Shown here in pieces: positions 1 to 7,240 of a stretch of 31,502 nucleotides of DNA. The notes beneath the pieces were generated by a model that saw nothing but the letters and a program-made list of their open reading frames with translations, did not search any database and had not been told where the DNA came from. The position numbers and the translations under genes were made by a program. The DNA comes from an uncultured Bacteroides sp. (GTDB lineage Bacteria; Bacteroidota; Bacteroidia; Bacteroidales; Bacteroidaceae), in NCBI GenBank assembly GCA_902388495.1, contig CABMPP010000039.1:1-31502 (forward strand), in the 5' to 3' direction. Within the stretch, counting starts at the first letter, position 1, and every line of letters begins with the position of its first letter.

Positions 1-47
1 TGTAGCTTTTTGTCCGTTTGCTGACCATTTCTGTCCAGCACGTTCAG

Positions 48-132
48 CGGAGAGACAGGGATTCGAACCCCGGGTACCTCGCAGTACAACGGTTTTCAAG
101 ACCGCCGCAATCGACCACTCTGCCACCTCTCC
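48..132 (-). tRNA. tRNA-Ser (anticodon UGA)
   Basis: Read on the minus strand, the sequence folds as a class II tRNA with a long variable arm. The 7-bp acceptor stem starts GGAGAGG and pairs with TCTCTCC, followed by a G discriminator. The T-arm contains GGTTCGAATCC and the anticodon loop is CTTGAAA, giving anticodon TGA. CCA is not encoded. A consensus promoter lies about 45 bp upstream. The 3' end closely resembles that of the other tRNA-Ser in this window at 19400-19487. Confidence 0.96.
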
Positions 133-173
133 AAAACTACTTCTTCAAGCAGTACTTTCCGTTGAAAGCGGTG

Positions 174-204
174 CAAAGGTACAACTCTTTTTTTATTTCA
201 CAAA
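174..204 (-). promoter_or_regulatory. Bacteroides-type promoter for tRNA-Ser(UGA)
   Basis: On the minus strand a TTTG (-33 box, 201-204) is followed after exactly 19 bp by TACCTTTG (-7 box, 174-181). This matches the Bacteroides primary sigma consensus TTTG-N19-21-TAnnTTTG. It points at the tRNA gene, leaving a 5' leader of about 35 nt. Confidence 0.85.
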
Positions 205-272
205 CTTTTCCACATAAAAATATTATCTGGACAACATTTAGTCAACCATGTAATAAGGCATGTACTGCAAAC

Positions 273-462
273 GAATTCGTTTCCACAAACAGTCACGTCC
301 GTTTCTACAAGCAGAAACGACAGTTCCCATTAGCAGAAACGCGCGTTCCCATTATAAGAAACTGCAGTTCCCATTAGTAGGAACGGGCGTTCCCAACGAT
401 AGGAAATTGTAGTTTCCACGTACAGAAACGCCAGTTTCCTACCTATAGGAAACTGTAATACA
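273..462. repeat. Array of about 8 degenerate 22-23 bp palindromic repeats
   Basis: Consecutive units start at about 292, 314, 336, 358, 380, 402, 425 and 448, with a partial copy at 273. A typical unit is GAAACnnCAGTTCCCATTAGnA. Within each unit the GAAAC/GGAAC half and the GTTCC/GTTTC half are inverted repeats around a variable 4-6 bp centre, so both DNA strands and any transcript can form a row of small hairpins. There is no unique spacer between units, which separates this from a CRISPR array. It lies between the 3' end of the DUF6078-like gene and the tRNA-Ser promoter. Confidence 0.85.
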
Positions 463-518
463 TTATATATCAACTACAAAAAAGATATACATACCACAAA
501 AAGAAACTATATTCTTAC

Positions 519-956
519 TCAACCTCCCCAGCTATAAGCGTCTACATAGTCATCAAAATAATCATCGAGTTGAAGTCCACATTCTTTAGCTATACGGATG
601 ATATATTGTTGATCGGCAGGTTTTATCAGCAAGTCTCCCTTGCGAACAAGGTAATAGTTCTTTCTACCAAAATGAGAAATAAGTCGCCAACGGAAAGTAT
701 CGGAGTTTCGAACAGTCAAGGATTCGATGGCACGTGTAAAACCTTTGGCATAACGCACTGTATCATTCGGACAATAGTATTCACATTTTCCCTGCATGGC
801 CTTCAGTTTATTCGGAGTCAAGGTAGGCAAGAAGGGATATTTAACAGGAGCATGCTCCAAAGCGATATGACGCAAGCAAGTTGAAGTTTTAGCACAATCG
901 GAAGATGCACACAGACCAAAGCCATAAGGAACTTGCGAATAATCAAAGATTTCCAT
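519..956 (-). CDS. Small cysteine-rich protein, DUF6078-like
   Basis: This 145-residue protein has no signal peptide or membrane segment, so it should be cytoplasmic. The N-terminal half holds cysteines at about 16, 21 and 27 (CASSDC, then TCLRH) and a CEYYC pair near residues 58-62, a spacing that could bind a metal. The second half is basic and then acidic, ending DDYFDDYVDAYSWGG. The pattern recalls the DUF6078 family of Bacteroidales, whose function I do not know. A TACCTTTG -7 box lies 23 bp upstream of the ATG. The gene is monocistronic: the palindromic repeat array follows it and pflB is divergent. The coding call is firm; the family name is from memory. Confidence 0.75.
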   Translation of the reverse strand: MEIFDYSQVPYGFGLCASSDCAKTSTCLRHIALEHAPVKYPFLPTLTPNKLKAMQGKCEYYCPNDTVRYAKGFTRAIESLTVRNSDTFRWRLISHFGRKNYYLVRKGDLLIKPADQQYIIRIAKECGLQLDDYFDDYVDAYSWGG

Positions 957-978
957 ATTATATAAGATTTTTTACCTG

Positions 979-1005
979 CAAAGGTAAGCATAATAAATCA
1001 GACAA
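979..1005 (-). promoter_or_regulatory. Probable promoter of the DUF6078-like gene
   Basis: TACCTTTG on the minus strand (979-986) matches the -7 consensus and lies just upstream of the ATG at 956. The best -33 candidate is a TTG at 1003-1005, but its 16-bp spacing is shorter than usual. Confidence 0.6.
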
Positions 1006-1030
1006 CGAGAGAATACAGGATAAAATAGCA

Positions 1031-1137
1031 ACTATGAGAGCAAACGCTCACCCTCATAGTTACCACCATAGTTACTCTCATACTTCAAATGCCGATGAAT
1101 AAAGGGATACAGAGATTTTATGAGGGTATGAGAGTAA
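1031..1137. repeat. 12-bp tandem triplet plus inverted repeats
   Basis: Three tandem 12-mers occupy 1047-1082; on the minus strand they read TATGAGAGTAAC, TATGGTGGTAAC and TATGAGGGTGAG. The outer copy forms a perfect 12-bp inverted repeat with 1126-1137 (TTACTCTCATAC at 1072-1083 against GTATGAGAGTAA). A shorter 8-bp inverted repeat joins 1031-1038 (ACTATGAG) to 1053-1060. The cluster sits in the 375-bp gap between the divergent DUF6078-like and pflB genes; apart from this, the two promoter areas and the palindrome at 1256-1277, I see nothing else in the gap. Confidence 0.75.
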
Positions 1138-1255
1138 AATGCCTTGCAACTTTTTTTTGAGAAAGAGATTTCAGAAGAATATTATGGGGATAATCACTAC
1201 CTAATAATAGTTATTTTATGCTGTCCAACATAAAAAGGAAGGTATCTCCTATGCA

Positions 1256-1281
1256 ATTACGGAAATTTTTCCGTAATTTCG
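1256..1281 (+). promoter_or_regulatory. Palindrome at the likely pflB promoter
   Basis: ATTACGGAAA (1256-1265) and TTTCCGTAAT (1268-1277) form a perfect 10-bp inverted repeat with a 2-bp centre. Its right end overlaps TAATTTCG (1274-1281), a near match to the -7 box TAnnTTTG, about 50 bp upstream of the pflB ATG. No clear -33 TTTG is present, as would fit a promoter that needs an activator, or an operator over a weak promoter. I cannot name the regulator. Confidence 0.55.
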
Positions 1282-1331
1282 CGCCCTCAATAAGAAGGAT
1301 AACATTTCTAACCCACTAACAAAATGAATTT

Positions 1332-3560
1332 ATGGAATTGAACAAAACCTTTACCAACGGGCTTTGGAACAAAGAAATCAATGTCAGTGATTTCGTTAGT
1401 AAGAACATCGCTCCCTACTCAGGGGATGCCTCTTTCCTGCAAGGACCTACCGAGCGTACCAAACGCATCTGGGACGTATGCCTGAAAGCACTTGAAGAAG
1501 AAAGAAACAATAACGGAGTCCGCTCTTTGGACAATGTCACCATCTCAACCATCACTTCCCACAAAGCCGGATATATCGACAAGGAGAATGAACTGATTGT
1601 CGGCTTGCAGACCGACGAGCTCCTGAAACGTGCCATCAAACCTTTCGGCGGCATCAACGTAGTGGCAAAGGCTTGCCACGAAAACGGCCTGGAAGTGGAC
1701 GACAGAGTAAAAGATATCTTCACGCACTACCGCAAGACGCACAACGACGGCGTTTTCGACGTATACACCGAAGAAATCCGCTCCTTCCGTTCACTGGGCT
1801 TCCTCACCGGTCTGCCCGACAACTATGCCCGCGGACGTATCATCGGTGACTACCGTCGACTGGCCCTCTACGGCATCGACCGCCTCATCGAAGCCAAGCT
1901 AGAAGACCTGCACAACCTGACAGGTCCGATGACCGAAGCACGCATCCGCCTGCGCGAGGAAGTGGCAGAGCAAATCAAAGCATTGAAAGAAATCAAGGTG
2001 ATGGGCGAATATTACGGGCTCGATCTCAGCCGTCCCGCCACATCGGCCCAGGAAGCCGTGCAATGGGTATATATGGCATATCTGGCTGCCGTAAAAGAAC
2101 AAGACGGCGCCGCCATGTCACTGGGTAACGTTTCCTCGTTCCTCGATATCTTTATCGAATACGACCTGGCTCATGGCAAGATTGACGAAACCTTTGCGCA
2201 GGAACTGATCGACCAGTTTGTCATCAAGTTGCGTATGGTCCGCCACCTGCGTATGCAGTCGTATAACGATATATTTGCAGGCGACCCCACCTGGGTGACC
2301 GAAGCCATCGGCGGCCGCTTCAACGACGGACGTGTGAAAGTGACCAAAACTTCCTTCCGCTTCCTGCAAACGCTGTACAACCTCGGCCCCTCTCCCGAAC
2401 CGAACCTGACCATCTTGTGGAGCCCCGAACTGCCGGAAGGTTTCAAGGAGTTCTGCGCCAAAGTGTCCGTCGACACCAGCTCCATACAGTACGAAAACGA
2501 TAACCTGATGCGCGAAGTACGCAACTGTGATGACTACGGCATTGCCTGCTGCGTATCTTACCAGGCCATCGGCAAGCAAATCCAGTTCTTCGGCGCACGC
2601 GCCAATCTGGCCAAGGCATTGCTGCTTGCCATCAACGGCGGACGTTGCGAAAACACCGGTACCGTCATGGTGAAAGGAATCCCCGTGCTGACCAGCGACA
2701 CGCTGAAGTTCGAAGAAGTGATGGCTAATTATAAGAAGGTGCTGACCGAAATTGCCCGCGTCTACAACGAAGCAATGAACATCATCCACTACATGCACGA
2801 TAAGTATTACTACGAAAAGGCACAAATGGCATTCGTCGATACCAACCCGCGCATCAACCTGGCTTACGGTGTTGCAGGACTTTCCATCGCCATCGACTCT
2901 CTGTCTGCCATCAAGAATGCCAAAGTCACCGCCCGCCGCAACGAAATCGGTCTGACGGAAGGCTTCGACATAGAAGGCACCTTCCCCTGCTTCGGCAATA
3001 ACGACGACCGTGTGGACCACCTCGGTGTAGACCTGGTTTATTACTTCAGCGAGGAGTTGAAGAAACTGCCCGTTTACAAGAATGCCCGCCCCACCCTTTC
3101 ACTGCTCACCATCACCTCCAACGTGATGTATGGCAAGAAGACCGGCGCCACTCCCGACGGACGTGCCAAAGGTGTTGCCTTCGCTCCGGGTGCCAATCCG
3201 ATGCACGGACGCGACAAGAACGGTGCAATCGCCTCCTTGAGTTCTGTTGCCAAGTTGCGCTACCGCGACTCACAAGACGGAATCAGCAATACATTCTCCA
3301 TCGTTCCGAAGTCCTTAGGTCCCACGGCGGAAGAGCGCGTAGAGAATCTGGTTACGATGATGGACGGTTACTTCACTAAAGGTGCCCACCACCTGAACGT
3401 AAACGTGCTGAACCGTGAAATGCTGGAAGACGCCATGGAGCATCCCGAGAAATATCCGCAACTCACCATCCGTGTTTCCGGTTATGCCGTGAACTTCGTG
3501 AAGTTGAGCCGCGAACACCAACTGGAAGTTATCAGCCGTTCGTTCCACGAAAGAATGTAA
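1332..3560 (+). CDS. pflB: Formate C-acetyltransferase (pyruvate formate-lyase)
   Basis: This cytoplasmic glycyl-radical enzyme converts pyruvate and CoA to acetyl-CoA and formate without oxygen. The protein is 742 residues, close to the usual 740-760. The adjacent catalytic cysteines are C406-C407 (YGIACCVSY), and the glycyl-radical loop near the C-terminus is RVSGYAVNF with the radical on G717. The N-terminal PFL domain and C-terminal glycyl-radical domain are both complete. The ATG at 1332 is chosen because the earlier ATG at 1324 is out of frame and stops after five codons. The activating-enzyme gene starts one base after the stop, so the two form one operon. The upstream palindrome may give oxygen or redox control, but that is inference. 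Confidence 0.97.
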   Translation: MELNKTFTNGLWNKEINVSDFVSKNIAPYSGDASFLQGPTERTKRIWDVCLKALEEERNNNGVRSLDNVTISTITSHKAGYIDKENELIVGLQTDELLKRAIKPFGGINVVAKACHENGLEVDDRVKDIFTHYRKTHNDGVFDVYTEEIRSFRSLGFLTGLPDNYARGRIIGDYRRLALYGIDRLIEAKLEDLHNLTGPMTEARIRLREEVAEQIKALKEIKVMGEYYGLDLSRPATSAQEAVQWVYMAYLAAVKEQDGAAMSLGNVSSFLDIFIEYDLAHGKIDETFAQELIDQFVIKLRMVRHLRMQSYNDIFAGDPTWVTEAIGGRFNDGRVKVTKTSFRFLQTLYNLGPSPEPNLTILWSPELPEGFKEFCAKVSVDTSSIQYENDNLMREVRNCDDYGIACCVSYQAIGKQIQFFGARANLAKALLLAINGGRCENTGTVMVKGIPVLTSDTLKFEEVMANYKKVLTEIARVYNEAMNIIHYMHDKYYYEKAQMAFVDTNPRINLAYGVAGLSIAIDSLSAIKNAKVTARRNEIGLTEGFDIEGTFPCFGNNDDRVDHLGVDLVYYFSEELKKLPVYKNARPTLSLLTITSNVMYGKKTGATPDGRAKGVAFAPGANPMHGRDKNGAIASLSSVAKLRYRDSQDGISNTFSIVPKSLGPTAEERVENLVTMMDGYFTKGAHHLNVNVLNREMLEDAMEHPEKYPQLTIRVSGYAVNFVKLSREHQLEVISRSFHERM

Positions 3561-3561
3561 T

Positions 3562-4287
3562 ATGATAAACGTACACTCCTACGAAAGTATGGGAACATTC
3601 GACGGGCCGGGCCTCCGGCTCGTCGTTTTCCTTCAAGGATGCCCGTTCCGTTGCTTGTATTGTGCCAATCCGGATACGATCGATATAAAAGGCGGCACTC
3701 CCACTCCCCCGGAAGAAATTCTGCAAATGGCCATCAGCCAGAAGGCGTTCTTCGGGAAAAAAGGAGGCATCACCTTCTCCGGCGGAGAACCTACCCTGCA
3801 AGCCGAAGCGCTGATTCCTCTTTTCAGGGATTTAAAAGCAAACGGCATTCATACCTGCCTGGACAGCAACGGAGGCATCTGGAATGAAAAGGTAGAAGAA
3901 CTATTGGGTTTAACGGATTTAGTATTGCTCGATATCAAAGAGTTCAACCCCGAGCGTCATCGTGCACTGACGGGACGAGGCAATGAGCAGACGCTCCGCA
4001 CCGCTGCCTGGCTGGAGGAGCATGCACGCCCATTCTGGCTGCGCTATGTCCTGGTTCCGGGATATAGTGACTTTGAAGAAGACATCCGCAGCCTTGGCAA
4101 GCACTTGGGAGATTTCAAGAACATACAGCGGGTAGAGATACTTCCTTACCATCGGCTGGGCGTACACAAGTACGAAGCCATGGACTTGGAATATCAGCTA
4201 AAGGAAGTAAAAGAAAATACTCCCGAACAGTTGCTGCGGGCAGAACAACTGTTCAAGGAGTATTTTGAGAATGTAATAGTGAATTAA
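3562..4287 (+). CDS. pflA: Pyruvate formate-lyase activating enzyme (radical SAM)
   Basis: This 241-residue radical SAM enzyme uses a [4Fe-4S] cluster and S-adenosylmethionine to put the glycyl radical on PflB. The cluster motif CxxxCxxC is C27-C31-C34 (CPFRCLYC), with aromatic Tyr33 before the last Cys. The SAM-binding GGEP motif follows in FSGGEPTLQ near residue 75. Length and motif order match PflA. The start codon lies one base after the pflB stop, which implies translational coupling. Its TAA overlaps the TAA of the convergent gene on the other strand, so there is no room for a dedicated terminator between them. Confidence 0.96.
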   Translation: MINVHSYESMGTFDGPGLRLVVFLQGCPFRCLYCANPDTIDIKGGTPTPPEEILQMAISQKAFFGKKGGITFSGGEPTLQAEALIPLFRDLKANGIHTCLDSNGGIWNEKVEELLGLTDLVLLDIKEFNPERHRALTGRGNEQTLRTAAWLEEHARPFWLRYVLVPGYSDFEEDIRSLGKHLGDFKNIQRVEILPYHRLGVHKYEAMDLEYQLKEVKENTPEQLLRAEQLFKEYFENVIVN

Positions 4288-5630
4288 TACGTCAATCGAA
4301 TTCCCGCCTGCAACGTAAAGTTGCACGGGTTTTCTTTACGTATCGTCTGCACAGCCGAACCGTCGTCGAAGAAATAAGATACTCCCGGTTCCACGTACAA
4401 ACCCACTCTGTTACTTATATTATATTGTGCACCCACAGCCCCCATCACAGATAGCTGCACGGGCTTCACGGTTTCGTTCTCACTGCCGATCTTGCCATAC
4501 ACACATTTCTCAATGGCACCGCCGCCCGAAACGTACATTGTGAAATTCTTGTTGTCCACAAAGTTCCAGTTAGCCCGCACCGGAATGCCGATATAATGCA
4601 ATTTCTGGCTCAACTTTTCGGAACTTCCTTCAAACCTTACGTCCGAAGCAAGATAAGTATAAGTCACACCGCTCTCCACCGAAAATCCCTTCGGCAGGTT
4701 CTTCCGCACTGAAACGCCAAAACTGAGCGGTTGTTTATGATCAATGGAAGCAATCTGGTTTTCACGTCTTTGCAAGTAAGGCAAACCATCCTTAAAAACT
4801 AACTCCTGACCACTCGGAATACTAACAATACCATTGGCAGTAGACGACAGATCTACTTTATCACCATAAATCGGATTACCGGGTGCCATACTCTGATATA
4901 AGTTCTCATCTCCTCCCGCATTTGCCAATGAAAAACCTCCCGTATTTCCTACAGACAAGCCAACAGCCCATCCTTTGGATTGAGAAGCAGATTTCTTCTC
5001 AGCGGGAAGATGCAGTTTGTCCCGTCCCGACGGACGATAGCGTTCTCCTGTCCTTTGCTCAGTCCCCCTGTCCTGGGCAACCGTAGTATTATCTTCTGTA
5101 CTTTCTGCAACCGGTTCTTCAACTTGCCGACCGATATCCTCACTATTTATTTCGGAAACAGGTAAAGGCTCTCCTTCCTGTTCTTTTTCTGCTACTATCT
5201 CTATATGCTGAGCCACCAAAGAGTGACGCACTGCATTGTTTGTCACCGACGAACCTACATGTACCTTATATATAGGTTCCGCCGGATTAGTCTGTACTGC
5301 GGGTGCTGTCTGTTCGGGCAAATCATCCGGAATTGCAGCCAAAGCAGGCACCGACGTACGCCGCACCTCATCTGCCACCGGACTTTGCAACAGCCACAAA
5401 CTGACAGACGACACAGCCACCAGCAACGCCGCAGCTGCCGCCACTGCCCACCGACGGAAAGGCACTATCCGTCGCGGCCCGGCAATCAGAGGCTCATCGG
5501 CAGAAGTCCCCGTAGCAGACAATTCCTTCTCCAACCGCTCCCAACCGGAAGCCGGCATCGGTTCTGAATAATCTTCCAGCCGGTCCTTTATCTTCTTCAA
5601 CCACAATTCATCTTTCATACGTTCCTTCAT
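4284..5630 (-). CDS. Anti-sigma-like N-terminus fused to an outer-membrane beta-barrel domain
   Basis: This 448-residue protein follows the ECF sigma gene with no gap. Residues 1-45 are charged and cytosolic in character (WLKKIKDRLEDYSEPMP, then GWERLEKEL), like the sigma-binding tail of Bacteroides anti-sigma proteins. A single hydrophobic helix spans about 61-81 (WAVAAAAALLVAVSSVSLWL). A Pro/Glu/Thr-rich linker covers about 82-215. From about 219 to the end the sequence has alternating beta-strands and ends in an aromatic residue (TLQAGIRLTY), as in PorT/OMP_b-brl proteins. I infer an inner-membrane regulator of the upstream sigma factor with an envelope-sensing domain; whether the barrel inserts in the outer membrane is uncertain. 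M5 (5618) is an alternative start. Confidence 0.8.
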   Translation of the reverse strand: MKERMKDELWLKKIKDRLEDYSEPMPASGWERLEKELSATGTSADEPLIAGPRRIVPFRRWAVAAAAALLVAVSSVSLWLLQSPVADEVRRTSVPALAAIPDDLPEQTAPAVQTNPAEPIYKVHVGSSVTNNAVRHSLVAQHIEIVAEKEQEGEPLPVSEINSEDIGRQVEEPVAESTEDNTTVAQDRGTEQRTGERYRPSGRDKLHLPAEKKSASQSKGWAVGLSVGNTGGFSLANAGGDENLYQSMAPGNPIYGDKVDLSSTANGIVSIPSGQELVFKDGLPYLQRRENQIASIDHKQPLSFGVSVRKNLPKGFSVESGVTYTYLASDVRFEGSSEKLSQKLHYIGIPVRANWNFVDNKNFTMYVSGGGAIEKCVYGKIGSENETVKPVQLSVMGAVGAQYNISNRVGLYVEPGVSYFFDDGSAVQTIRKENPCNFTLQAGIRLTY

Positions 5631-6179
5631 TTATGCATTTCTTTTCATCCACTCGCGCACCTTTGTTGCCAAAGCCGCTTTAGCGCGTGTCAGCTGCGAG
5701 GCCGATGATTTTTCATTAATCCCCAATATTTGAGCTATCTCTTTATGGGGCTTGTCTTCAAAAACATATAAGTTGAATACAGTACGGTAGCCTGCGGGCA
5801 GTTCGCTGATAAACTGCATCAGCACTTTCTGAGGAATCACATCTATCGTCGAGCTGTCCGGTTCATCGTAGGTTTCGGGCACACTGTCCAAAGCCGATGC
5901 CTGGTTCATCACATCATTCTTCCGCAAATGCTGCAACACTGTATTCACCATCACACGTTCCATCCACGCACGCAAGGAACCTTCTCCCCGCCAAGTGAAT
6001 TTATCGAAAGAATCGAAAAGCTTCAGGAACCCGTCATGCATCAAGTCCTCGGCAGTCTCCCTGTCGCCGGCATAACGGAGGCACACGCTGAGCATACGTC
6101 CTGCGTAACGCTCATACAGTTCTTTGCGGGCCGAGTTGTCTCCTTGCCTGCAATGTTCTGCCAGTACCTGTTCTTCCAT
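5631..6179 (-). CDS. ECF-type RNA polymerase sigma factor
   Basis: From the ATG at 6179 this is 182 residues. Region 2 covers roughly residues 17-90: the ERYAGRMLSVCLRYAG helix, the AEDLMHDGFLKLF core-binding segment and an RAWMERVMVNTVLQHLRK DNA-contact helix. Region 4 is at about 125-178, with the helix-turn-helix HKEIAQILGINEKSSASQLT followed by RAKAAL. There is no region 1 or 3, as expected for ECF factors. A GTG at 6194 would add five residues; I prefer the ATG. The gene abuts the membrane anti-sigma/barrel gene, and the two are probably co-transcribed from the TACTTTTG promoter at 6222-6229. Its target genes are unknown; the divergent lipoprotein gene is one candidate. Confidence 0.93.
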   Translation of the reverse strand: MEEQVLAEHCRQGDNSARKELYERYAGRMLSVCLRYAGDRETAEDLMHDGFLKLFDSFDKFTWRGEGSLRAWMERVMVNTVLQHLRKNDVMNQASALDSVPETYDEPDSSTIDVIPQKVLMQFISELPAGYRTVFNLYVFEDKPHKEIAQILGINEKSSASQLTRAKAALATKVREWMKRNA

Positions 6180-6221
6180 TCTTTCTCTTAACACGTGTTT
6201 ACCTTATAAATGCAACGAGCA

Positions 6222-6229
6222 CAAAAGTA
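6222..6229 (-). promoter_or_regulatory. -7 box for the sigma/anti-sigma operon
   Basis: TACTTTTG on the minus strand matches TAnnTTTG and ends 43 bp upstream of the sigma-factor ATG. No good TTTG lies 19-21 bp upstream, so the -33 element is weak or replaced by an activator. Confidence 0.5.
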
Positions 6230-6359
6230 CTGCATCGGCCAGAGAAGAAAATCATGCTTTCAATTCTTTAACAATCTTCTGTGCAGTAAATGCCTCTCGA
6301 CCGTATTTTCTGAATACAAAGAAGAGTATTAGTTTAAAAAAGTAAAAACCTATCCATTT

Positions 6360-7064
6360 ATGAAGAGACAGAAAATGACATTCGCAGTATTGATGCTTTT
6401 ATTCCTGACCATGCCTATGCTGCAATCATGCTTAGACGATTGGGATGACAAAGACAATCCTCTGTTTGCTATCGGCACGGTGAAGGTCATCGAAGGGAGA
6501 GATTATTATTTCGCGCTGGATGAAGGGAGTAAACTATATCCGGGCGACACCACTTATGTTCACAATTACGCCGTAGTGGACGGTCAACGTGCCTTTGTCT
6601 ACTTCGATGAACTGACAGATAAAGTAGCAGGGTATGAGTACAATGCCAAAATCAGACATATCGAAAACATCCTGACGAAAGACATCTACTTCATGCCTGC
6701 CGAAAAGAACGACAGCATTGGAGACGACCGCATCAACGCCACCGACTTCTGGGTTACGGGCGATTATCTGAACATCAAATACCAGTTCTACCACAGCAAT
6801 GACACAGACAAGAAGCACATGCTGAACCTGATTGTCAATGAAGCATCTACCGGCGAAAACGACAAACCGGATTACGTCAATCTGGAGTTCCGCCACAATG
6901 CCTTCAATGATAGCCAACAGCTATTGGGTACCGGATTGGCTTCTTTCAAACTGGATAATATAGCCGGACTGCTGGAAGGGAAAAAAGGATTGCGCATCCG
7001 TGTAAAGAGCTTATACGATGGTGAACGTTTTGCTACTATCGACATCAAGAAAGAAGAGAATTAA
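6360..7064 (+). CDS. NigD-like lipoprotein
   Basis: This 234-residue protein starts with a lipoprotein signal peptide; the lipobox MLQSC puts the lipidated cysteine at 24. The acidic stretch after it (LDDWDDKD) resembles the surface-export signal of Bacteroidetes lipoproteins. The segment IGTVKVIEGRDYYFALDEG and the rest recall the NigD-like family, an OB-fold-like N-terminal domain and a beta-sandwich C-terminal domain of unknown function, widespread in Bacteroides. It is transcribed alone, divergent from the ECF sigma operon across a 180-bp gap, and ends at a strong terminator. The cell-surface location is inferred from the acidic signal. Confidence 0.85.
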   Translation: MKRQKMTFAVLMLLFLTMPMLQSCLDDWDDKDNPLFAIGTVKVIEGRDYYFALDEGSKLYPGDTTYVHNYAVVDGQRAFVYFDELTDKVAGYEYNAKIRHIENILTKDIYFMPAEKNDSIGDDRINATDFWVTGDYLNIKYQFYHSNDTDKKHMLNLIVNEASTGENDKPDYVNLEFRHNAFNDSQQLLGTGLASFKLDNIAGLLEGKKGLRIRVKSLYDGERFATIDIKKEEN

Positions 7065-7104
7065 ATCTCTCTCCTTGGAAAACACTATTTTAACATCTCA
7101 ATGA

Positions 7105-7147
7105 AGAGCGGAGTGACATGACTAACATGTTACTCCGCTTCCTTTTT
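7105..7147 (+). terminator. Rho-independent terminator after the NigD-like gene
   Basis: GCGGAGTGACATG (7108-7120) pairs with CATGTTACTCCGC (7126-7138), with one G-U pair in 13 bp and a 5-nt loop. The T-rich stretch TTCCTTTTTCC follows. Confidence 0.88.
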
Positions 7148-7213
7148 CCCGCTTTCGGAACCGTCTTTTCCGGCTTCAGCAAATTCTTCCCGGATTATGT
7201 CCAGACACCTTGC

Positions 7214-7221
7214 TACTTTTG
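7214..7221 (+). promoter_or_regulatory. -7 box for the RND efflux operon
   Basis: TACTTTTG matches TAnnTTTG and lies 19 bp upstream of the adaptor ATG. No TTTG is found 19-21 bp upstream. A short inverted repeat, CGGAA (7156-7160) and TTCCG (7168-7172), lies about 45 bp further up and could bind a regulator. Confidence 0.5.
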
Positions 7222-7240
7222 CTCAAAAATTAAATGAGAC

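Noticed and set aside
18..377. 119-codon plus-strand frame
   Set aside because: It runs across the antisense of tRNA-Ser(UGA) and the repeat array; its composition follows those elements.
273..462. CRISPR-like repeat array
   Set aside because: Units are contiguous, degenerate and palindromic, with no unique spacers, and no cas genes are present.
1324..1341. Five-codon upstream frame (MNLWN) overlapping the pflB start
   Set aside because: Too short to distinguish from chance; no sign of attenuation around it.
2118..3020. 300-codon frame antisense to pflB
   Set aside because: A mirror frame of a highly codon-biased gene, with no recognisable domain or promoter.
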